From Spirochaetales bacterium (GTDB lineage: Bacteria > Spirochaetota > Spirochaetia > Sphaerochaetales > Sphaerochaetaceae): a DNA stretch of 64,000 bases. Below the pieces are notes generated by a model. The model was given only the letters and a program-made list of their open reading frames with translations. It had not been told where the DNA came from and did not search any database. This document shows positions 23,432-31,386 of the stretch, piece after piece (the first letter of the stretch is position 1; each line of letters starts with the position of its first letter). The position numbers and the translations under genes are program-made. Location: positions 1-64,000 of the forward strand of contig JAGABZ010000016.1 of the NCBI GenBank assembly GCA_017614375.1, written 5' to 3'.

Positions 23432-25249
23432 ATGAAGAAGTATTTGAAGATGCTGATGACGGCCCTGCTGATTCTGGCAGTGCTGTTTGTAGCTGTCGCA
23501 TGTAAGGAACCTGAGCCGGAGCCGGAGCCTGTCGTAACCGATCCGACCCTGAAGGAAAAGTGCGCCCCGATCCTGCCCAAGGGCACCGGTCAGGTTATTC
23601 CCCGCAACTGGAGCGTTGACCCCAACGGAGTCACCGGTCTTCCCGCTTTCATCGTCAACTTCTCCGGTGATGTTGATACGACAACCAACGTCACCGCCGA
23701 GCTGAAGGCTGCCATTGCCAACGCCCAGACCTCCGGTCTGTTCAACGACAAGCCGGTCAACAACGTCATCGTTCTCATCGGTGACGGAATGGGACTGACC
23801 CATCTGGATATGTCCAGGGCCTACAAGGGCGAGTTGCTCATTGACAGCCTCCCGTATTTCAACGAGGCCAAGACCGACAGCTACCAGAAGCCCGGAAACA
23901 CTCTGGCTACAAAGACCACTACCGACAGCCCCGCCGGCGGTACCCAGATTCTGACCGGTTACAAGACCAGATACGGCTACATTTCGCTCGATGTCAACGC
24001 CGATCCGGTCAAGACCCTGAGCGAAGTCGCGAGGGATAAGGGCTGGAAGAGAGCCACCGTCACCAACGACCACATCGCTGACGCCACCCCGGCTGATGAC
24101 ATCGTCCACAACACTTCCCGCTATCATCAGGAAGTCCTGTACTATCAGGAACTCATTGAGGACATGCCTGACCTGCTGATGGGCTGGGACTGGGGAATGA
24201 ATTACTATTTCATCGGAACCGGCGAGGGCAAGAACTGGGCCGCGAGGATGGAAGGTGCTGAATACAAGTGCGTAATCAGAGGTATCGAGAAGGAAATCAG
24301 CAGCAGCAGCAGCGCCAACCCGAACCAGAGCACCTACAAGAGCGCCCTTGCCACCAAGATCGCCAACGCCAGCAACGACAAGACCCAGGGCATCATCGCC
24401 TTCTACAAGTCGCTTACCGCGGCCGAAAAGAACAAGTTCTATCCGTACTCCCTGTTCTATCACGTGTGGGAGAACGAGACCGACCAGAGCGTAGAGTTCG
24501 AGACATGGCTTGACAGCGGATTTGCCGCCTACTGCACCGCCAAGGATGCTTCCTACGGCAACCCCGAATCCCACGTCAACAGGTACACCAACTTCGCCGG
24601 CGTGATTGCCAACACCGATTACACCAAGCCGATTCTCGGTTCCTGGACTGAGGACGGAAGCGACTACGACACCAACAAGCCGAACAGAGGCTATTGGCTC
24701 CGCGGCGCAATCGGAATGGCCTATCCCAGCTATCCTGAGATGGTTGCCTACACCCTCTGGCTGATGGACAAGGAGTCCAACGAGGCCGGAACAGGATTCT
24801 ACTGCATGATCGAGAACACCTGTACCGACGGTTGGGGACACGCCCAGAAGTGGATCGGCGCGATGAATGAGGTCCAGTGCTTCGACGAAGGCGTAGCTAT
24901 CGCCGTCAAGTACGTCCTCGAGCATCCCGACACGCTGCTGGTCGTCACTGCAGACCACGAGACCGGCGGATTCATGCTCGGAAACGGCTGGCAGGATAAC
25001 ATCGCCAAGATTTCCTCCAGCACCAGCGGACACTCCAGCTTCAACGTACCGAGCATCGCCTTCGGTGCCGGTGCCGAAAGATTCTCCAAGACGAGCATCC
25101 AGGCTGAGTTCGGTGCCAACGCCGCCGCAGGTGTCGAAGTCAATTCGACTACCGGAAGACTTACCTACGAGGGCTGGGTCACCGGCGCGATCATCGGCCG
25201 CCTGATGGGTGAGGCAGATTTCGGTCAGCCTGCAGGATATCCGAACTGA
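23432..25249 (+). CDS. Alkaline phosphatase lipoprotein (PhoA family)
   Basis: A 605-residue alkaline phosphatase anchored as a lipoprotein (lipobox Cys near 26, then KEPEPEPEP). The active-site parts are present: metal ligand Asp in VLIGDGMG (~116), nucleophile serine in TTTDSPAGGT (~166), the zinc site Asp/His in NTCTDGWGHAQ, TADHETGG (~506) and the last His in SGHSSF (~533). It should release phosphate from extracellular monoesters at the cell surface. An insert (~280-370) makes it longer than E. coli PhoA. CGGAGG precedes the start. Confidence 0.93.
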   Translation: MKKYLKMLMTALLILAVLFVAVACKEPEPEPEPVVTDPTLKEKCAPILPKGTGQVIPRNWSVDPNGVTGLPAFIVNFSGDVDTTTNVTAELKAAIANAQTSGLFNDKPVNNVIVLIGDGMGLTHLDMSRAYKGELLIDSLPYFNEAKTDSYQKPGNTLATKTTTDSPAGGTQILTGYKTRYGYISLDVNADPVKTLSEVARDKGWKRATVTNDHIADATPADDIVHNTSRYHQEVLYYQELIEDMPDLLMGWDWGMNYYFIGTGEGKNWAARMEGAEYKCVIRGIEKEISSSSSANPNQSTYKSALATKIANASNDKTQGIIAFYKSLTAAEKNKFYPYSLFYHVWENETDQSVEFETWLDSGFAAYCTAKDASYGNPESHVNRYTNFAGVIANTDYTKPILGSWTEDGSDYDTNKPNRGYWLRGAIGMAYPSYPEMVAYTLWLMDKESNEAGTGFYCMIENTCTDGWGHAQKWIGAMNEVQCFDEGVAIAVKYVLEHPDTLLVVTADHETGGFMLGNGWQDNIAKISSSTSGHSSFNVPSIAFGAGAERFSKTSIQAEFGANAAAGVEVNSTTGRLTYEGWVTGAIIGRLMGEADFGQPAGYPN

Positions 25250-25260
25250 GGTAAAACTCA

Positions 25261-26412
25261 ATGAAAAAGGGAACAACAGTAATTCTGTTTTCTCTGCTTA
25301 CTGTGCTTCTGCTTGCAGGACTTTGTTCCTGCAAGCCGGAGCCTGTTGTGCAGGAGAACAATCTCGACCCCGCGCTGATCGAGGCCGAGACAATCGCGGC
25401 GGGCACTGAAAGCCCGACCCTCAATGCCGGTGTTTCCGGCGTGACCATACCCGTCTGGGAAATCAGCGAGGATGGTTATCACAATATTCCGGCGGCAGTC
25501 CTCTCCGGAACTGATACGGGTGTGACCAAGGCCCTCAAGGCCGGAATCAAAAACCCCGTCACCTTTACCAATACAGAAGAAAGCAACCTGATAATCATGG
25601 TCTGCGAAGGCCTGACTTCAGAACTTATAGAAAGCTCGGCTGCCCAGTACGGGGAGCTCATCCTCAACAGTTTCCCCGTGAAGGGAAACACACTGTCCAA
25701 GTTCACCTCGGCCGGAGGAAACCTTCTGGGGAAATGCATAGCGATGGAGGGTTACAAGACCGGCACGATGGGCATTGTGTCAAATGAGTATGTTTCATGC
25801 AGCACACTGCGTAAAATGTTCACCCAGTGCCCGGAAGAGACCTCTGTCACGGAGGTCTGCTACAATGAATTCCTCTTCAACTCATGCGGCCTGAAGTTCG
25901 TCATGGGAAAGGGTGATTTCGAGGATGTATTCCTCCCCGCGTCCGCCGAGTACCACAACGAGGTCTACAAGGCCCATGCCCTGAAGGTCCACACCTTTGC
26001 CGAAGCGGCCGGTCTGTACCGCAAGAACGTCTATTTCGAGCACGCCGGAGCGGAAGTGCCGGTCAACAAGCTGTACACAATCTTTGACGATTCGGCCACG
26101 CTCCCGTCGTTCAGGCAGGAGACCGCCCTTGCGCTCACCTGGCTGGCAGACAAGAGAAAGATCAACAGTCTGGGCATGGCCGCCGTTCTGGTCTACACCC
26201 CGGCAGACGGAACCCTCGACGGGAACGAAGTCCAGGAGTTCGATGAAGCCGTGGCAGTGGCAGTCAAGTTCGCGCTGGAGAATCCCGACACCATTATCCT
26301 CGTCTGCGGCGCTCCTGTTGACGGAACCGAACAGCAGGTCTGCTTCTTCGGCCTGGGCAAGGGCGTTTCGGTCCGCAGCACCTTTTATGAGTGTGTAAGT
26401 TCACTATTCTGA
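25261..26412 (+). CDS. Degenerate alkaline phosphatase paralogue (probable pseudoenzyme)
   Basis: A 383-residue lipoprotein (lipobox near Cys22, KPEPVVQEN). It aligns in outline with its two neighbours: IIMVCEGLTSELIESSA against VLIGDGMGxxH, SAGGNLLGKCIAMEGYKTG against TDSxAGGTxxxTGYKT, and EVQEFDEAVAVAVKFALENPDTIILVCGAP against EVQxxDEAVAIALKYVLEHPDTxLIVTADHE. The metal-binding Asp, the nucleophile serine, the DxxxH site, TADHETGG and the last His are all absent. The reading frame is intact, so it is not an obvious pseudogene. A binding or scaffolding role is inferred. Confidence 0.8.
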   Translation: MKKGTTVILFSLLTVLLLAGLCSCKPEPVVQENNLDPALIEAETIAAGTESPTLNAGVSGVTIPVWEISEDGYHNIPAAVLSGTDTGVTKALKAGIKNPVTFTNTEESNLIIMVCEGLTSELIESSAAQYGELILNSFPVKGNTLSKFTSAGGNLLGKCIAMEGYKTGTMGIVSNEYVSCSTLRKMFTQCPEETSVTEVCYNEFLFNSCGLKFVMGKGDFEDVFLPASAEYHNEVYKAHALKVHTFAEAAGLYRKNVYFEHAGAEVPVNKLYTIFDDSATLPSFRQETALALTWLADKRKINSLGMAAVLVYTPADGTLDGNEVQEFDEAVAVAVKFALENPDTIILVCGAPVDGTEQQVCFFGLGKGVSVRSTFYECVSSLF

Positions 26413-26430
26413 AATAAACAGAGGTAAGAA

Positions 26431-28362
26431 ATGAAGAAAAACCACCGCCTCCTTACGGCCGTTCTCCTGACGGCCCTTGTGCTTGTATGCTTTGCCGGCT
26501 GCCAGCCGGCTGTCGAGCCCGATCCAACACCGGCCCAGCCGGAGCGTACCACCGAGTACTACATGACCGCCGGCTGGAGTGCCAATGTCACCACTCCGAC
26601 CTGGACATCAAAGGACGCCAACACCGTCACCGTTCCCGCGGCCAAGCTTCAGGGTGACGGAAAGACCATTGTCACAAACTATTCCCAGGAGCTCCTGACC
26701 GCCCTGAACACCGCTCTGTCCACCCCGGATTATTTCAAGCCGGTCAAGAACGTAATCATCATCATCGGTGACGGCATGGGAATCGACCATGTCAGGGCCT
26801 CCGAGAAGTGGAGCGGTGATCTGATCATGACCAAGCTACCCTACATCGGAGCTGCCGAAACCTCCACACGCGAGGCTCAGGGAATCATTACCGACAGCGC
26901 CGCGGGCGGAACGGCGATTGCCACCGGATACAAGACGACCAAACTGTTTGCCTCGATTGATGCCGAGGGAAACAACCTCAAGTCCGTCTCCGAACTGGCC
27001 CGCGAGAACGGCAAGCTCGTCGGAATAGTGACCAACGCCGAACTGGCCGACGCCACCCCGGCGGATTTCTCGGTCCACAACAAGAACCGCTCCCAGGGGA
27101 CAAAGATCTGCCAGCAGGAAGTCGTTTTCGGTGCCGATTTGTTCATGGGCAACGGCTACGATGACTACTACGGATATTTCAACTCCGGAAATCCGCTGTA
27201 TCACTTCACCCAGGAAAACAACATGAAGCTGTACTACAGCGCCTCCGAAGTCGTGTCACACTTCTCCGACGACAGCAAGATGTGGGCCATCTTCTCCGCC
27301 ACCGCCAACAAGTTCGCACGCTTCGACACCAAGTCGAGCCTCTACCCGAACCTCCAGCAGATGACCTCCTACGCCCTGGCCTGGCTGGACGAGCACGACA
27401 CCTCGGATCAGGGATTCGTGGTGATGATCGAGAATACCTACACCGACCACTTCGGCCACGGAAACACCCCAAGCGACGGTTCCCCGAACACCTACGGAAT
27501 CGTAAAGGAAGTCCAGAGCTGCGACGAGGCTGTGGCCATCGCCCTGAAGTATGTCCTGGAGCATCCTGACACGGCACTGATTGTCACAGCCGACCACGAG
27601 ACCGGAGGCATGATGCTGATGAGCAACTGGGAGACCAACTTCGCCCGCGTGGTGGCCAACTCCGGAAACCACTCCGATCTGAAAGTCCCCGTATTTGCCA
27701 TCGGTTACGGCATGGAAGAGCTCAACTCCCTCTCCGAAGAGGACCGGGCCGCCGGCAGGTGGTACAACGCCGCCGTCTATGCCAACGCCACGACCGGTCA
27801 GGTCATCGGCAAGGCCCTCGGTGATCCCAACTTCGGAGGAGATGTCGGCGAAGACAACAGCAGCAAGGTCAGCCCCGCCTTTGACGTCACCGTCACCGAG
27901 GCCACCAAGAACCTGACCTTCACCCTGGACTTCACCGGAGTCCCCGTCAGCAAGGGCAACCTGATCCAGTTCAAGATCAAGCCGGTCAGCAATGCCGACA
28001 GCGTGAAGCTCGAGCTCAAGAACGGGGCAGAGTACACAACCATCTTCAACGCAGCATTCTCCACAGCCACCGCAGCCAATGCCGTTACGAAGGACTCCAA
28101 CGGAAACGTAGCCACCAATCTCTCGCTGGCCTGCAAACAGGCCTTTGTTCCGGCCTCCGGCGCCGCCGACGGATGGTATCAGTTCTCCGTTCCCGCCACC
28201 GTTGCCAGCGACCAGTTGAGAATCACCCTCACCGCCGCCGCGGAGAACTATCCTGTCGATACCGTCATCGGCATGGATGACCTGACGATTCAGTACGGTT
28301 CGACCATAGGCTATCTGTCCTTCGCTTCGACCCAGGCTACCTCCACTTTGGATGTCCTCTGA
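26431..28362 (+). CDS. Alkaline phosphatase lipoprotein with C-terminal beta domain
   Basis: A 643-residue alkaline phosphatase. All motifs are intact: IIIIGDGMGIDH (~112), ITDSAAGGTAIATGYK (~155), ENTYTDHFGHG (~333), TADHETGG (~386) and SGNHSD (~412). The signal peptide ends at a lipobox cysteine (LVCFAGC). Beyond the catalytic domain (after ~480) is an added beta-rich domain of about 150 residues. Its ADGWYQFSVPA and VIGMDDLTIQYG strands echo the shared domain of the upstream lipoproteins, and it could tether the enzyme to a substrate polymer. AGAGGTAAGAA precedes the start. Confidence 0.93.
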   Translation: MKKNHRLLTAVLLTALVLVCFAGCQPAVEPDPTPAQPERTTEYYMTAGWSANVTTPTWTSKDANTVTVPAAKLQGDGKTIVTNYSQELLTALNTALSTPDYFKPVKNVIIIIGDGMGIDHVRASEKWSGDLIMTKLPYIGAAETSTREAQGIITDSAAGGTAIATGYKTTKLFASIDAEGNNLKSVSELARENGKLVGIVTNAELADATPADFSVHNKNRSQGTKICQQEVVFGADLFMGNGYDDYYGYFNSGNPLYHFTQENNMKLYYSASEVVSHFSDDSKMWAIFSATANKFARFDTKSSLYPNLQQMTSYALAWLDEHDTSDQGFVVMIENTYTDHFGHGNTPSDGSPNTYGIVKEVQSCDEAVAIALKYVLEHPDTALIVTADHETGGMMLMSNWETNFARVVANSGNHSDLKVPVFAIGYGMEELNSLSEEDRAAGRWYNAAVYANATTGQVIGKALGDPNFGGDVGEDNSSKVSPAFDVTVTEATKNLTFTLDFTGVPVSKGNLIQFKIKPVSNADSVKLELKNGAEYTTIFNAAFSTATAANAVTKDSNGNVATNLSLACKQAFVPASGAADGWYQFSVPATVASDQLRITLTAAAENYPVDTVIGMDDLTIQYGSTIGYLSFASTQATSTLDVL

Positions 28363-28373
28363 GAGGGTAGGGT

Positions 28374-29489
28374 ATGAGAAAACTCGGAATTGTCATCATG
28401 TTGATTGCACTGATCGCAACCCTGTTCGCCTGCACCGGTAAAGAGGCCCCGGCGCCGAATTCCGCCGCCTCCACTCCGGCCAGGCGGCCGGCCGGCGAAG
28501 GCTCGGAGACGGTTCTGGCCAGCTCCAAGCGCAACGTAATCTACGCCTATACGCTTCAGGATGTCGTCTACCCGGACCAGTACACCGCCGTCGTCATCTC
28601 GTTTTTGAAGAACGACTCCAGCGGAAACGTCTTTGAGTCGAGCTTCCCCCACCTGGCCGACACGGTGTCCAAGTTCAAGGAAGAGCATCCTTACACCAAG
28701 GTCCTCGCCGGTCTGGGCGGAGCGGGAAACAGCGAAATCATGGGCATCGCGGTGATGAGCGACGCCGCCCGTAAAAAGCTCGCCGAGACGACCGCCGCCC
28801 TGGTCAAATCGAGAAACCTCGACGGTGTGGACCTGGACTGGGAGTACTACTCCGACTATCCGGCCTGCAACGCCGCCTATCTCGACCTGGCCCGCCAGTT
28901 GCGAACACTTCTGGGGGATTCGTACACCATCTCCATGGCCGGACAGTCAGCCGCCTCCTTCTACAACGAAAGCAGCATGAAGGTGATGATGAACGATGTT
29001 CTGGATTACATCAGTGTCATGACCTATGACTTTGACTTCGGCGGACGCACCGGCAGCTACATCGGCTACAACGGCAACTTCACCCAGCTTAAAAACGTGA
29101 TGGAGGGCTATGCCGCCGTTGTCAGCGACAAGTCCAAGCTCAACGTCGGAATGCCGTTCTATGGCCTGAAGTACACCGTCTCCGAGAACCGCCTGTACTA
29201 CCGCAACGAAGCGGCCCTGCGCTATGAAGGGGACTTCAGCTACTCGAAGATCGCCGGTGAAATCGGTGCTCTTGCCGTCACCCCGGGCGACTACGCCGAC
29301 GACGGCGGTGTGGCTCTGGCGGTAAAGCGCAAGAGCATGTACGTCTTTGACAACGAGCAGACACTGATTACAAAGACCAAATGGGCCTGCGACAACGGAT
29401 TCGGCGGAATGATGGCCTGGGTCGCCAACGCCGATGACGCCGTAGGCACTCTGGGAAAGGCCGTCTGCAACGTTCTCAACCAGTATTGA
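28374..29489 (+). CDS. GH18 chitinase-like lipoprotein
   Basis: A 371-residue lipoprotein (lipobox LFAC near residue 20) with a glycoside hydrolase family 18 barrel. The catalytic motif is DGVDLDWEYY (~150-159; DxxDxDxE with the acid Glu). Further barrel strands are VLAGLGGAG, ISMAGQSAA, YISVMTYDFDF and GMPFYGLKY, then GGMMAWVANAD near the end. GH18 enzymes cut beta-1,4-N-acetylglucosamine links in chitin, peptidoglycan-like or N-glycan substrates. It ends the run of exported proteins and starts 11 bases after the second alkaline phosphatase. Confidence 0.92.
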   Translation: MRKLGIVIMLIALIATLFACTGKEAPAPNSAASTPARRPAGEGSETVLASSKRNVIYAYTLQDVVYPDQYTAVVISFLKNDSSGNVFESSFPHLADTVSKFKEEHPYTKVLAGLGGAGNSEIMGIAVMSDAARKKLAETTAALVKSRNLDGVDLDWEYYSDYPACNAAYLDLARQLRTLLGDSYTISMAGQSAASFYNESSMKVMMNDVLDYISVMTYDFDFGGRTGSYIGYNGNFTQLKNVMEGYAAVVSDKSKLNVGMPFYGLKYTVSENRLYYRNEAALRYEGDFSYSKIAGEIGALAVTPGDYADDGGVALAVKRKSMYVFDNEQTLITKTKWACDNGFGGMMAWVANADDAVGTLGKAVCNVLNQY

Positions 29490-29490
29490 G

Positions 29491-30162
29491 ATGGAAATCC
29501 GGACTTCAGATCTTTTCAGAATTGACGATTCAGCCGCTGCAGAGTTCCTGCGGCGGTTTGAATATCCGTGGCAGTGCGTGACGGGCATCTGTGAGTTCGT
29601 CCGCTCTGCCGGGGCTAACCTTGACCCGTTGCAGTACAATGAGGTCTCTCCCGAAGTCTGGATTCACAAAAGCGCAAAGGTCGCTCCCAGTGCCTCAATC
29701 TCCGGGCCGGTGATCATCGGTCCGGAGGCGGCGGTCTGCAACTTCGCAGTTGTCCGAAACGGAGTCTGGGCCGGAAAGGGTTGCACCATAGGCAACTGCG
29801 TGGAGGTCAAAAACTCGATTATCCTTCAGGGCGCCGAGGTCGGTCACTACAACTACATCGGCGACAGCGTCATCGGGGCGGGATCCCACTTCGGCGCCGG
29901 AGCGGTGACCTCAAATCTCAAATCAGACTGGTCCGAGATAACAATCCGCGGAGAACAGGACATCGCCACCGGGCTCGTGAAGCTCGGGGCAATGGTCGGG
30001 GACCACGTCGAAATCGGCTGCAACTCCGTGCTCAACCCCGGCTGCGTCATAGGGGCAGGCACGACAATCTATCCGCTGGTCAATGTCCGCGGCGTCATCC
30101 CGGGGAACTCAATCCTCAAGGACAGAGACAGCCTCGTTACGAAGCGGCAGACAAGGACTTGA
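29491..30162 (+). CDS. Hexapeptide-repeat acyl/nucleotidyl transferase-like protein
   Basis: A 223-residue protein with a left-handed beta-helix. Repeats of the [LIV]-G-x(4) type include VSPEVWIHKSAKVAPSA, SISGPVIIGPEA, NCVEVKNSIILQGAEVGHYNYIGDSVIG, MVGDHVEIGCNSVL and VIGAGTTIYP. The layout resembles the C-terminal acetyltransferase half of GlmU or sugar-nucleotide acyltransferases, without a nucleotidyltransferase domain. It has no signal peptide and starts 1 base after the GH18 stop codon, so it is probably translated from the same mRNA. A role in amino-sugar metabolism would suit the GH18 neighbour but is an inference. Confidence 0.85.
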   Translation: MEIRTSDLFRIDDSAAAEFLRRFEYPWQCVTGICEFVRSAGANLDPLQYNEVSPEVWIHKSAKVAPSASISGPVIIGPEAAVCNFAVVRNGVWAGKGCTIGNCVEVKNSIILQGAEVGHYNYIGDSVIGAGSHFGAGAVTSNLKSDWSEITIRGEQDIATGLVKLGAMVGDHVEIGCNSVLNPGCVIGAGTTIYPLVNVRGVIPGNSILKDRDSLVTKRQTRT

Positions 30163-30179
30163 CCGGAAACCGGAAATAA

Positions 30180-31334
30180 TCAGTATTCGATCATGATTGA
30201 GCGCAGGGCGTCGATCTGCTCCTGCGTCACGCCGTTTTTCAGCAGGTAGTCCACACCCTTTTCGGCGTAGGTGCCGCCCTCGTGGTATTTGGACACGACA
30301 TAAATCGCTGCCTGGAAGTTGGACAGCAGACGCGATGTGCTGATGTTGCCGAAGTTGGAAAAGAAATAGTCCCGCATCAGATCGTCGTCGGACAGGCCCA
30401 GGGCGCAACCGATGAGAAAGGCCGTGACTCCGGTGCGGTCGGTGCCGATGGAGCAGTGGAACACCACGGGGTAGTTTGCCTCGTCGCTGAGGACCTCGAA
30501 GACCTCCCGGATCATCGAGGCGCCGTTTTCGCCGTTCAACAGCGTACTGTCCCACTCTCTGGGGATGAATACGTAGTTGACGTCCTCCCCGAGCGGGCTG
30601 ACCATCTCGACACTGCCGTCGACCGGGTAGCCGTTCGCATATACCACCGGCGTAAGGTTCTCCGATTTGTCACCGCGCAGGTCTATGTCGGTGACGATTC
30701 CCAGCCGGCGGATCTGCTCTAGGCCCTTTTCCGTGATTTCCAACTTTGTGCGGTACTTTACGTTGAAGCGGCCGCTTCGGTAAATCAGGCCCTGGCGCAC
30801 GGTGCCGCCGTCGGAGGTCGTGTATCCGCCCATGTCGCGGAAGTTTGTCACCCCGTCGACGCTGATGTTGCGGATTCCGCCGTCGGTGGTGAACTGCTCA
30901 ACCGGGCTGCTCAGGCTGGTCCCGTCGGCCAGTACGGCGGTAATCTGCCAGTAGTAGGTCGTGTTGACCTTAAGGTTCATCGCCCCGTCGGCGACTGTGA
31001 AGCTTTTCTGACCGGCGGGGATTTCATAGACGTCGGCCCCGTCCAGCGACGGCTCTTCGCCTATGGCCAGGGTGGCGTAAGCCACATCCTTTGCAGAGAA
31101 GCCGGAGTATTTCCACTCGAACGTGGGTGACACCGGCAGGCTCATCTCGACGGCTCCCTTGGCCCCGTAGAGGTGGGGCTTGGTGTAGTCCTCGGCATCA
31201 AGCCACTGACGCTGTGCCTCGGTGTGGATGTCCCACGATTCAAAGGTCAGGGGTTTGATGGCTGTGGCGCAGGAAACGGTGAGGATGAGAAGCAGAGCCA
31301 AAATAGCGGCAAAAAGGATGCGTGTTTTCTTCAT
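30180..31334 (-). CDS. Tyrosine-phosphatase-like lipoprotein
   Basis: A 384-residue lipoprotein (ILFAAILALLLILTVSC). An N-terminal fibronectin-III-like region (~70-150; TFEWKYS, YYWQITAVLADG) precedes a protein-tyrosine/lipid-phosphatase domain. That domain has NFRDMGGYTTSDGGTVRQGLIYRSG and the catalytic loop VFHCSIGTDRTG (Cys nucleophile, Arg), followed by the LIG helix. HCxxGxDRTG loops occur in the LipA/PtpB-type family acting on phosphotyrosine or phosphoinositides. It lies 52 bases downstream of the pullulanase gene on the same strand. Extracytoplasmic location suggests a phosphate-scavenging or host-directed role. Confidence 0.88.
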   Translation of the reverse strand: MKKTRILFAAILALLLILTVSCATAIKPLTFESWDIHTEAQRQWLDAEDYTKPHLYGAKGAVEMSLPVSPTFEWKYSGFSAKDVAYATLAIGEEPSLDGADVYEIPAGQKSFTVADGAMNLKVNTTYYWQITAVLADGTSLSSPVEQFTTDGGIRNISVDGVTNFRDMGGYTTSDGGTVRQGLIYRSGRFNVKYRTKLEITEKGLEQIRRLGIVTDIDLRGDKSENLTPVVYANGYPVDGSVEMVSPLGEDVNYVFIPREWDSTLLNGENGASMIREVFEVLSDEANYPVVFHCSIGTDRTGVTAFLIGCALGLSDDDLMRDYFFSNFGNISTSRLLSNFQAAIYVVSKYHEGGTYAEKGVDYLLKNGVTQEQIDALRSIMIEY

Positions 31335-31386
31335 ACGAAGATGATAACAGAAAAGGCGCCTGCTGTGTCGGGTTTTCGCCGCGCTC

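Noticed and set aside
23330-25276. 648-codon minus-strand frame opposite alkaline phosphatase
   Set aside because: It is an antisense shadow of a gene with a complete set of catalytic motifs. The product has no recognisable domain.
25261-26412. Pseudogene call for the degenerate phosphatase
   Set aside because: The frame is uninterrupted, has a signal peptide and a ribosome-binding site, and keeps neighbour-like codon use. Loss of only the catalytic motifs suits a pseudoenzyme better.
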